Positions 55,290 to 64,000 of a stretch of 64,000 nt of DNA are shown piece by piece. Position 1 is the first letter of the stretch; each line of letters begins with the position of its first letter. This DNA is from Agriotes lineatus (lineage: Eukaryota; Arthropoda; Insecta; Coleoptera; Elateridae), in the NCBI GenBank assembly GCA_940337035.1, contig CALNHX010003321.1, positions 62,001 through 126,000 of the forward strand, read 5' to 3'. The position numbers were made by a program, and so were the translations under genes. The notes below the pieces were generated by a model that was given only the letters and a program-made list of their open reading frames with translations, was not told the origin of the DNA and ran no database searches.

Positions 55290-57932
55290 ATGGATTCAAT
55301 ACTACAGATAGCTGTCTGGAATGCTAATGGCCTTGTTAATCACGGGCTAGAACATTCTCAACATTCTTAAAATCGTACAATATTGATGTAATGTTGATCT
55401 CAGAATCCCACTACACAAATCGTAGTTATCTAAAGATATGTAATTATAAAATCTACGATACAAAGCATCCCGACGGCACTGCTCTCGGTGGTAGTGCCGT
55501 TATCATAAAAGATACCATAGCACATTATGAAGCTCCCAAATTCCAAGCAGACTATATCCAAGCAACTAATGCTGTTATTGAAGACTCATATGGACAAATC
55601 ACCATATCTGCTATATATTGTCCTCCCAGACACTCAATAAAAGAAGACGCGTATTCAGAATTTTACAAAACCCTCGGAAACAGATACCTTGTGGGAGGAG
55701 ATTATAACGCCAAGCATCCCAGATGGGGTTCAAGACTAACAACCCCCAAAGGCCGAGAACTTGTTAAGTGTATTGACATCAACAACTTGAATACCTTGCT
55801 ACTAGAAAACCTACTTATTGGCCCAGTGATAGGAATAAACTTCCTGATGCCATCAATGTTTGTGTCATAAAAGGAATACCGCAGAGTAAGTTTCTAGTAG
55901 AAGAAAATGTTGACCTCTCTTCGGACCGCTCATCAATAATAGCTACCCTAAACTCAAAAATTATAAACAAACAAAGAACGGCAGTAATAAGAATACTAAC
56001 TGGGAATTATTTAAACAATTGGTTGAGGAAAGAATAAACACAAACTGTCCCTTAAAGACCTCGAATCAAATAAACAATGCTGTGGAGAATCTGACGCAAG
56101 TAATTCAAAATGCGGCATGGGACTCAACTCCGGTTACCAACTATAATGCCAAGCAAGTAAACTGTTCTAGAGACGTGATGAAAGCAATACTCGAGAAAAG
56201 GAAATTGAGAAAGATCTGGATGCTAACAAGAGCACCACAACATAAACAAAGACTGAACACCGCTGTACCTAACCATAAAACACTACTATCAAATGAAAAA
56301 AACCCAGCAATTCAAGAATATTTACAACCGCTTACACCAACGGAAGCAACAGAGTATTCCTTGTGGAAGGCGACATCGGAAATAAGGAAAAATAAAGATT
56401 ATATTCCTCCCATTCGGAAAAAAGACAGGTCCTGGGCGCGCACCGATAAAGAAAAAGCTAAAATATTTGCTGCCCATTTAAAAAATGTTTTCAAGCCTTA
56501 CACGTCTGACGACGGTCAGCACGACGAAGAAATCCAAACTTTCCTAAATGCCCCGTACCAAATGGCACTCCCATTACAACCTACTAATATACGGGAAGTC
56601 AATGCTGCGATTAGAATTAGCTTAAAGCCGAAGAAGTCACCCGGTTATGACCTCATAACAATAGCTGTAGTCAAGCAACTCTCACAGAAGGCAATCGTAG
56701 CATTAACATATATCTACAATGCAATTCTTAGAACTGGACACTTTCCATCTCAATGGAAGGTGAGTCAAATCATTCTCATACTAAAACCTGGAAAGCCAGC
56801 AGAGGAAGTCTAATCTTACCGGCCAATAAGCCTACTACCTATCCTCTCCAAGATATTCGAGAAGATATTCTTAAAAAGACTACAGATAGTACTTGACACC
56901 AGTTCGAATTTTGCGCACAACACTCTCCTGTCGAACAAATACACAGGGTTGTGGAAACGATTAATAACTACTTTGAAAAAGGGGAATACTGTTTGGCAGC
57001 TTTCTTGGACGTTAGCTAGGCTTTTGATAAGGTCTGTCGTCAAGGGCTGCTATATAAACTAAAGTCTAAATTACCTGCACCATACTATCAAGTACTGCAA
57101 TCATATTTAAGCAACAGATATTTTATGATTTAATATCAAGAGCAAACAACAGATTTACGTTGCATACAATCAGGGGTATCTCAAGGCAGCGTTCTTGGCC
57201 CAACGCTGTACTTAATATATTCTGCTTATATACCAGAAACATTAACCACCATAATGACATGACGACCTTTGCAGATGATACGGCAATCTTAGCCTCGAGT
57301 AAGAAACCGGTATCTGCATCAGCGAAATTACAAGCTGCCTTGAATAGCCTACATATTTGGTTAAAAAAATGGCGTATTAAAGCTAATGAAGCTAAATCAC
57401 AACAAATAACTTTCACCCTACGAAGATATACGTGCCCGAATGTTATCCTTAATGGTCAACCACTGCCCCACGCTGATACAGCAAAATACTTAGGTATGCA
57501 TCTTGACCGTCGTTTAAACTGGAGACATCACATCTTCACCAAACGAAAGCAGCTCGGACTCAAGTTCTTCAAACTCTCCTGGCTATTGGGCAGAAATTCA
57601 CAATTGACTTTAACCAATAAACTATTAGTGTACAAAGTGATACTCAAACCGTTGTGGACATACGGAATTCAACTATGGGGTTCCGCGAGTTCGTCAAACA
57701 TCGAAATATTACAGCGCTTTTAGTCGAAAACCCGTAGAACTATTACACAAGCGCCTTGGTTCGTGAATAACGAAACGCTACGCAACGACTTAAATATTCT
57801 GTCTGTGTTACAAGAAGCTAAGTGCTCAAGTGCAAAATATCTGTTACGTCTACAAATTCACCCAAACCCACTAGCTGTTAATCTTTTAGATAATAGCCAA
57901 AAACTGTATCGTCTCAAACGCTGTAATCGATA
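55290..57932 (+). pseudogene. Jockey ORF2: endonuclease and reverse transcriptase
   Basis: ATG at 55290 in TAATG. Endonuclease: LQIAVWNANGL, ISESHYTNRSYLK, SAIYCPPRHS, VGGDYNAKHPRWGS. Linker: 56019-56813, open for 264 codons (RSWARTDKEKAKIFAAHL, SPGYDLITIAVVKQL). RT: YRPISLLPILSKIFE, then decayed motif A, GVSQGSVLGPTLY, TFADDTAILA, HADTAKYLGMHLDRRLNWRH, LWTYGIQLWGSASSS, and the end LDNSQKLYRLKRCNR. Frameshifts near 55340, 55840, 56815 and 57160 and several stops disable it. Confidence 0.87.
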
Positions 57933-58231
57933 AAAAACAAGTTGTATAATTAGATATTATCATAACCCTAGGTTTATTGTCTTGAGTTAGATCTTTAATG
58001 TAAGATACTAACCATACGCTGGATTACCATAAATTGTAATACGATTCGCATATTGTCCTTGAACAGATTGTGAATTATATGGGAAGAAATTTTATTACCT
58101 AGATATGTGCTTCATTTTTATTTTGTAATTATTACTTGTTCTTTTATTGTTTCATTCCACCATCTGGTTTGTTTCTTCCTTTTATTCGTTAGTATTACTC
58201 CACAAGTTTCCTTTGCCACTTTCAGTACTAT

Positions 58232-59720
58232 TGTAACATCCGCCCTTGCTTATAAGGGTTGGAATATTTTATTTACCACGAAATAGCTCATAAATCGGAG
58301 ATAGGTTCAATTGCTCACTCAGATATACCTCAAATAAGCAAAACACACCACCGGAGTATCCTGTTCAACAATTTATTTTATATAACTATCGTACATAAGT
58401 AAATATTCGTGTAATTAATTAAATGAGATATATATTGCTCAAAATTAACATTCTTGACTTGAAATAACGTTGTCGGTTCCTGCGGCTGCTGCAACCCGCG
58501 GCACGTCCGTGCTGGCAGGGTCTGCCGACGTCCTAGGAGCTCCGCTTCGAAAGCGTCGAGAATTGTCGGCGCTTCCCGATCGGCGTTGAACTGCGCGCTG
58601 TTGGCGGCGCGGTGTAATCTGTCAAATTTGCCGGTTTGCGGTTTCTGGCTTCTGTAAACAAATTACAAATTAAAACTGTTAACGCGACTTCTCACCCTAT
58701 ACGTGTAACTACAGTTCGTTGGTGAAATACTCCGAGGAATTCGCCGCACGACGGGGCTTCGCTCGGAGAACGAAACTCCGAATCGGCGTGCTTTTTGAGG
58801 TTAACAATCCTCGGCACCTACAGGTGAAATCTTTGGCGAAGCTATCAGTGCGGTCCGCAGAGTTCCCAAGCAAGACGGCCGCTGCAATTCTCAAGGATTA
58901 ATTCAGGTAAATTCTACTTAGGTAGCTTGAAGCCTCTAATTCTGCTTGAATAGCAAGGCGGTGAATTTAAAATGCAAGGGAGCTGGGATTTCAATATTAC
59001 GTTAGTTATTACTGAATTACAAACTGTTTTCGGTGTAGGATTCTTACAAGGAAAATATTGCTGGCGTGTCAGGCGTTCCCTGCGAAACCACTAACTTGAA
59101 CTCAGCTTATTAGGAGGTTTCGGGAAAATATTGCTGGCGTGTCAGGCGTTTCCTGAGAAACCACTAACTTGAACTCAGCTTATTAGGAGGGTTAGAGGAA
59201 AATATTGCTGGCGTGTCAGGCGTTTCCTGCGAAACCACTAACTTGAACTCAGCTTATTAGGAGGTTTCGGGAAAATATTGCTGGCGTGTCAGGCGTTTCC
59301 TGCGAAACCATTAACTTGGACTCAGCTTATTAGGAGGGTTAGAGGAAAATATTGCTGGCGTGTCAGGCGTTTCCTGCGAAACCACTAACTTGAACTCAGC
59401 TTCGGAACGGTTCCCCAGGTACTGGTAGAGTCAGCGGAGGGACTCTCTGGAAGGGCAACCTATCAGAAGAAAGGTCTCGGAAATAATAATCTATCTCTTT
59501 AAAATGAGCCGGGCAAGTCCTTTTATATGCTTTGTAAAGCCATTAAGTGGGGAGGAGGAGTACGCCATACCTTTGTCTCGCGCTGTTATCACGGTCGGAG
59601 CTGTCTTATCTTGCTGGAACACACCGCGGCCCTTGATAACGCTAGAGGTCGCGACGTTTAAGTTGGCAAATATTATTTAATATTCGATTAATTCCAATCA
59701 AACGGAAGCTTAGCGTTACA
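58232..59720. mobile_element. 1489-bp solo LTR with 4-bp TSD
   Basis: Begins tgtaacatccgcc, ends agcgttaca (TG..CA), with perfect 4-bp TSD CTAT (58228-58231, 59721-59724). Removing it and one TSD restores the RTE LINE linker frame. There is no internal coding region, so an LTR-LTR recombination left one copy. A 4-bp TSD and TGTAAC..GTTACA ends fit Ty3/gypsy-type elements. It has a GC-rich 5' third, a TATA-like ttttatatgctttg at 59520, and an internal tandem array. Confidence 0.92.
59052..59403 (+). repeat. Alternating 73/74-bp tandem array in the solo LTR
   Basis: Five units start at 59052, 59125, 59199, 59272 and 59346. All share aaaatattgctggcgtgtca and end in ctcagctt. Units 1 and 3 end with aggtttcggg, units 2 and 4 with agggttagagg, giving an ABABA higher-order pattern of about 147 bp. 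The last unit is truncated. Tandem units in LTR U3 regions often hold enhancer-like sites, which is inference here. Confidence 0.93.
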
Positions 59721-59724
59721 CTAT

Positions 59725-60880
59725 CTCTTTGAAGCTCTTCTACAACCCCTCTAAGTCTACACTGTCCCACCTCTCTGCCTCCTTTCTCATTCGTTTTTCT
59801 ATTAGCAGTCTGAAATTGTCTTCGTATTCTGTCTCTTGTAATTTATACGATTTTATTACTTTATTTGTTTTTGCGGTATAATTCGTCTCTTCGATATTCT
59901 GTTTTTTCTTGTGTTGATTCGAACTTTTGCTATCACTAAATAGTGATCGCTGTAAACCTCGGGCCTTCTTCTTACTTTTACGTTTTCCATTTCTTTTCTG
60001 TGTGTTCTGTTAATGATTACATAGTCCATTATAGATTTATCTGTTCTTCCTGCCCCTCCTCTTGTGTACTTGTGTATGTTTTTATGCATATAAAAAGTAT
60101 TCGTTATTATTAGGTTGTTTTCAACACAAAAGTTTATTAGTATATTTCAGTTATTGTTCCTGTTCATTTCTCCTTGGTCTCCTATTACCTCTATTGCATC
60201 GTTATTTCTATTTCCTACTCGACAATTGAAGTATCCCAATAAAATTACTTTGCCTCTTAGATTTTCTATTAATTCTGATAATTCTTCCCAAAATTCTTCT
60301 TTTTTATTTGGTTTTCATTTTTACTTGACCATATATTATTATTAGTGTTATTTTGTTTTGACATTCTAGTTGTATTTTTACTATTCATATCCTTGAAGAT
60401 ATAAAATCCCAATTATTTAGATTTCTTGGCATATTCTTTTTTAATTATGCAGCCTTCTTCTTCTGCGGCTCTTTTTTCTGGTTTTACGCCATTGTATTTT
60501 AATAGATAGTCCTCTTTTCTTTGTTTCTGTAATTGCCTAAAGAAATTTAATTTTGTCTCCTCAAATGCTTGTATAAGTTCTTGTTCCTTTCCATTTAAAC
60601 TTTTCCGTGTATCCTATTTGCGTGTCATTTTCGTTTGCCATTTTCATCATCTTGTTGTCGCCGGGTTGTATTACATTTAATTTTTGAACCCTTATAACTG
60701 TTATTATTCGATTCTTCTAATGCACACTTTTCTATATTGCATTTCTATTCTTTTACATCTATTATTAGTTTCCGATATCTCGCTCTACTAGACTTTCCCT
60801 GTATTTCTTCTCTGCACTCTAGTTCTGATTTGTTTGTCATATCTCTTTCTGTTTTTATTTTATTTTATTTTATTTTATTA
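59725..60880 (-). pseudogene. RTE LINE endonuclease C-terminal half
   Basis: Read on the minus strand: EEFWEELSELIENLRGKVIL, GYFNCRVGNRNND (GDFN block with a D to Y change in this reading), GDQGEMNRNNN, NTFYMHKNIHKYTR, SIMDYVIINRTHR, RRRPEVYSDHYLVIAKV (catalytic SDH). Then SYKLQETEYEDNFRLLIEKR leads to the LTR insertion. The upstream part (60400-60840) is a decayed remnant of ORF1/endonuclease N-terminus. Stops interrupt. Confidence 0.8.
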
Positions 60881-62140
60881 ATCTCTACAGGTAAAAAAAC
60901 CTTATAACAGAGATTACAAAAATATAAAGAAACATATATATTGCGCTACTAAAAAACATAATAGTAAATGACAAAAGAGAATAGATATTTAAATACACAA
61001 ATATATACAGTTGCAGTACCAGAAGATTCTAAAATACAAAAATCGAAACAGCAAAAAAAAACTTGAAAGCCAAAAAAAGAAAAAACAAAAAACCAGGAAA
61101 GTCAGAAGCCAATAACTAAATATTTAAGAAACCTGTCAAAAACCGTAATATTTGTTTATAATTTTTGAAAAGAGAGCGTAAGGTAAACAAAGATCTAAAT
61201 TGATTTCGGTTTGATACAGCTCATTTACTAGTCGCTGCATATCAAGCATGGGAGTGTGTACCGAGTAAGTGACGAGGGGGATATTAAACAGACTTGCACA
61301 TCTTGTAGCTCTAGAAGGAGCATTTATGTTTAACAAAGCTAAAAGATATCTATCCTTAATCTCAAAATTCCACAATTTATAACAAAATAGAATGAGTTGA
61401 GCTTTTTTTCTGTTTTCGAGAGACATAATTTGAAATTCTTGACACAGCATTGTTGTTCTAATTATATGATAATTTGGATACATCCTGTGCTTCTTAAAAT
61501 ATAGAAATCTTAAAAATCTTTTTTGAACTTTTTCAATTTTGTTAATCTCCACATATAAATGCGGGGACCATACTACTAAAGCATAGTCCAGCTTAGGTCT
61601 AAGCAGTGTAAAGTACAAGGTATTCAGTGTGCGTTCATTGAAAAATTGTGATGATTGCCTAATAATAAATCCTAGGATTTTGTAAGCCGACGCAACTACT
61701 GCGTCCACGTGATCTCTAAATTTCAATCGGTTGTCATAAGTCACTCCAAGATCCTTAGTTTTCGAAATTCGTTTTAAAAACTCATCATTCATTTTGTAGT
61801 CAAACTCGAGCGGCTGAGTAGAACGTGTGAATGACATTATAGAGCATTCACTAATGTTAAACAATAGTTTGTTTTCAATACTCCAGTTATAGATTCTGTC
61901 TATATCTTGTTGCAGTAGTGTACATTCAGTAATATTCTTTACATTTTTATAAATTTTTAAATCGTCTGCAAATAGTAAGCAACTCGAGTGCTGCACACAA
62001 TGAACTAAATCATTTATAAATATTATAAATAATACAGGTCCTAGGTTTGATCCCTGTGGGACACCCGAGTTAGCTGTGTACTTGCCTGACGTCAGACCAT
62101 TATTTATAAATATTCGCTCGCCTCTTATATTCTTCAGTTT
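60850..62140 (-). pseudogene. 5'-truncated LINE (RT motif B to C-terminus) inserted in the RTE LINE
   Basis: An almost uninterrupted minus-strand frame, 62115-61136: GVPQGSNLGPVLFIIFINDL (motif B), SCLLFADDLKIYKNV (catalytic FADD), TKDLGVTYDNRLKFRDHV, LRPKLDYALVVWSPHLY and the C-terminal domain. ORF 61996-61136 alone is 286 codons. The 3' end is an (aaaat)n tail (60851-60879 as tttta repeats). The tail suggests a CR1/Jockey-like element with 5' truncation at about 62140. Direct flanks are AT-simple, so no TSD can be fixed. Confidence 0.85.
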
Positions 62141-62212
62141 GTTTTATTTTGCATTGCTTTCATTTTATCTGTAAAGTTCTCTAATTTGGTCAAGCACATT
62201 TGCGGTCATATT

Positions 62213-62656
62213 TTATATGCAGTTTTGATATGAATATCCAATTCTAATTTTTGCTTTTATGTTGGTTGCATCACTTATATCCATGTTCAAACCTGTTACT
62301 ACTATATTATTTCGTTTCTTCTCCTTTTCTATCTTCTCTAATCTTGTATTAGTTTTACGCATCTCAATTTTTATCTGCTGGTATTCGTTTTTTATTATGT
62401 CGTTTTCTTTCTTTATGTTTTCATTTTCCAATTCTAGTTTCTTTATTTTTTCTTGGTATTCTTGCTGCTCTAACCTTATTTGGCTTACTTCTATCGTTAA
62501 ATTTTGTAGCATGCTTAATATTTTGTCTATTTTGTCTCCTTGTTGTTTTACTGGAGATCTGCACGTCTTTTTGCACTTAGTAAAAACTTCTGTTTCCTCG
62601 TCACCTGCTGATTGTTGCTCTGGTGACCTTCTCTCCCCATGATCCGTTAAACTCAT
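62213..62656 (-). pseudogene. RTE LINE ORF1, coiled-coil protein, truncated
   Basis: 147 codons from MSLTDHGERR. A polar N-terminus is followed by a long heptad-rich coiled coil (residues about 40-118, KLELENENIKKENDIIKNEY) and a conserved LEKIEKEKKRNNIVVTGLNM, the usual entry into the RRM-like part of LINE ORF1 proteins. The frame runs out soon after, where the sequence is cut by the inserted LINE at about 62140. Likely an RNA-binding chaperone of the LINE RNP. Confidence 0.75.
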
Positions 62657-62700
62657 GTTTGGAATGTATGTTTATGTTTATTACTTATATATTAGAAGAA

Positions 62701-63440
62701 GCCGAGTAGCTCCGCCTTGCGATTTGAACTGGGCTCGGTAAAACCATTCACAGTTGGGCACCAAATTAACTGTGCTTTACTCAGAACCACAGACCTAAGA
62801 GATAGAGTAACAAGGTCAACATAACACACACAGACACCTCACACAATGGTCGCTGTGCAAGCATAAAAGGCGCGCTCCAACTTTGTATCCCGAATCCGGG
62901 ACAAGTTGAGCATTGTACCATCAGATGCAAGCACATAATGCACCAGCTTCTACACCGCAAGGTAAAACGAGATTATCGATTATACATACATGCGCTCACT
63001 TGATTTTAGATCGCTCTTACCCGTACCGATTTTTTACTTTCCTTTCCCTTTTGAGAATTTCAAATTAGTTCAGTAACTCCGTCGCCGTTGTGCAGCGCGT
63101 TGTGATCCGGGTTGGCCCCTCGGAGAACGGCGCGCGAGTTAAGTTGCCTGTCGTGGACTTAACGAAAAAAACGTTATTGTTTTACTACACAAAAGCTTTA
63201 ATTAAATGTAGGAGTTACAAATTTTAACAGAGTAACGCTCTACAGGACACAATGCTATGAAAGAACTCGAACTGGCTAATTTGAACTAACTCTAAAAACA
63301 TACAAGAGCAATATTTATAACATTTCTTATCCAAAGGATGGAAATTACTGGTTTCAATTGACGTCATCGGGATTTTACAGAATCTTATCAAATACATCAC
63401 ATGACACGTTATCAGGGATGACACATTACATTACTCCTCC
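62701..63440 (-). mobile_element. LTR and leader-like region next to an env-like gene
   Basis: On the minus strand a purine tract (gaggggaggag, about 63436-63446) precedes sequence starting agtaatgtaatg, with TATA-like ttataaat at about 63320. At 62751-62765 lies tttggtgcccaactg, close to the primer-binding site that follows a 5' LTR in gypsy-type elements. Features of both a 3' LTR (tract, env upstream) and a 5' LTR (PBS downstream) are present. LTR ends are not fixed. Confidence 0.45.
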
Positions 63441-63627
63441 CCTCATAAGACAATTCAAAGCATTTGAATTTCACGTTTGATTTCTAAGAACTCAAAAGGT
63501 TTAGGAATATGGTCTTTAAATACTTTTGATTTTATATATGCCATGAATTTATCTTGTAGGGCTTGGCGTTTACAATAGATATACAATAACAAACTCTAAA
63601 TGCCTAGACCTTGTCCATTAACAAACA

Positions 63628-64000
63628 AACAAACTTAATATTACTATGACAATTATACTTATCATTATAATCGTGGTTACAGAAATATAATGCAAATCTG
63701 TTACATTGGTAGGTGGTTCAAGTATTTTCTGTATTTCTCCAAGTTGTAATTGGTCTTCAATTAATTCTTTAATATTGATCGGTGTTAGATCTAAACTAGC
63801 TATTTTAGTGTGTTTATCACTATCTATATTTAATGCATCAATATTAGGTACTTGTAATTTTACAGTTTTTGTGGAAGAAGTTCTAATTTGGAATAATAGG
63901 GTATCATGATCAATACTCCGCGTTTTGTTCTAATTATATCTGAAGAAAATATTTGATCAATCATGTTATCAATTCTTATTATGTACTGTTGTATCAATAA
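63628..64000 (-). pseudogene. Envelope-like protein C-terminus of a gypsy-type endogenous element (partial)
   Basis: A minus-strand reading entering from the window edge shows a basic furin-like site near 63930, one apparent frameshift just after it, a polar ectodomain tail, and a single hydrophobic membrane-spanning segment right before the stop at about 63628. This layout and its position upstream of a purine tract and LTR fit the env gene of insect errantivirus-type elements. Only the end is inside the window; the frameshift indicates a dead copy. Confidence 0.6.

Larger units (their letters stand above)
52483..55290 (+). pseudogene. Jockey ORF1 (Gag-like), split by hAT elements
   Basis: The first part (52483-52805) holds the PRE/C2HC-associated domain: SFRVVLKGLHHTVDLDALKT, GHIVKNIHNAKSQ, PLPMFFLDLKPQENN, YEIKYLQYCKTTVEP. 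Past the insert (54820 on) come zinc knuckles, QCSNCLWLGHTKNFC and, after a frameshift, LRCALCDRNHPASNKSC. Then a Pro/Thr-rich segment and a C-terminal coiled coil ending LLDKLK at the TAA of TAATG. The protein would bind LINE RNA and form the RNP. The N-terminus is missing. Confidence 0.85.
52483..58100 (+). mobile_element. Jockey LINE, nearly full length, with a nested hAT-in-hAT insertion
   Basis: ORF1 (52483-55290 once the 2-kb hAT insert is discounted), TAATG overlap, then ORF2 (55290-57932) with endonuclease, linker, RT and C-terminal domain. The 3' end is fuzzy: no clear A-tail is seen before about 58100, where RTE LINE sequence on the other strand begins. It is the most complete Jockey copy in the window and closely related to those at 1.6, 11 and 33 kb. 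Confidence 0.85.
58101..62700 (-). mobile_element. RTE-type LINE (minus) split by a solo LTR and by another LINE
   Basis: Runs from high to low coordinates: 5' region near 62700, ORF1 (62656-62213), the foreign LINE (about 60850-62140), then ORF1 remains and the endonuclease (about 60600-59725), the solo LTR (58232-59720), then the linker (58231-58120). Linker sentences join across the LTR in frame: KSFKEI, VLKVAKETCGV, RWWNETIKEQV. RT missing beyond 58100. The RT fragment of the same family at 40.8-41.4 kb is a separate copy. Confidence 0.85.

Noticed and set aside
59052..59403. Regular repeats that superficially resemble a CRISPR array
   Set aside because: The units are contiguous with no unique spacers, lie inside a solo LTR, and the surrounding genome is eukaryotic.
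62259..62642. 127-codon plus-strand Phe/Ser-rich ORF
   Set aside because: Antisense of the Lys/Glu-rich coiled coil in LINE ORF1.

Overview
The window is eukaryotic, AT-rich and densely packed with transposable elements. It contains Jockey-type, RTE-type and RNase-H-bearing LINEs, a P-element (THAP) transposase, hAT and Tc1/mariner MITEs, a Penelope-like element, gypsy-type LTR pieces, and a 5S-rRNA-derived SINE. This mixture fits an arthropod, most likely an insect. I see no convincing ordinary host gene, no tRNA and no intact rRNA. Almost everything readable is an element or an insertion into an element.

Layout. 0.6-1.5 kb: a large fold-back element. 1.6-3.1 kb: a decayed Jockey LINE whose tail abuts a nearly complete minus-strand P-element transposase (3.2-6.6 kb, four exons, one frameshift in the THAP domain). 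7.1-8.8 kb: a tandem duplication whose two units carry different fold-back insertions. 8.8-10.9 kb: LINE scraps, a hAT MITE with perfect TSD, and a second P-element fragment. 11.0-12.9 kb: a Jockey copy with a 24-bp TSD, inserted next to another LINE that is itself split by a hAT element containing further fold-backs. 16.0-18.9 kb: the one long intact gene, a Mutator-type DDE transposase fused to a YqaJ-type nuclease. A decayed relative lies at 28.2-30.1 kb. 20.3-23.9 kb: gag/protease remains of a gypsy-like element split by a 2.2-kb LTR-like unit. 23.9-26.2 kb: a Jockey ruin. 32.9-36.5 kb: a Jockey LINE split by an inverted-dimer Penelope element carrying two hammerhead ribozyme motifs. 40.8-47.0 kb: an RTE tail and then a 5.5-kb minus-strand RNase-H LINE split by three insertions. 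47.0-51.3 kb: tandem, dispersed and palindromic repeats. 51.3-58.1 kb: a LINE split by a 5S SINE, then a nearly full-length Jockey element whose ORF1 holds a hAT element that itself holds another hAT element. 58.1-62.7 kb: a minus-strand RTE LINE split by a solo LTR and by a second LINE. 62.7-64.0 kb: an LTR-like region and the 3' end of an envelope-like gene.

How the parts relate. The nests give a relative order of insertion events. In at least seven places, conceptually removing the insert and one target-site copy restores the host element's reading frame, so those boundaries are well supported. Jockey copies share a TAATG overlap at the ORF1/ORF2 junction, which suggests termination-reinitiation. 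The best candidate for a poorly described system is the Mutator-YqaJ transposase-nuclease. It has a complete 813-codon frame with both catalytic sites in place, and its decayed relative in the same window shows it belongs to a multi-copy family. All homology calls were made by eye, without searches.
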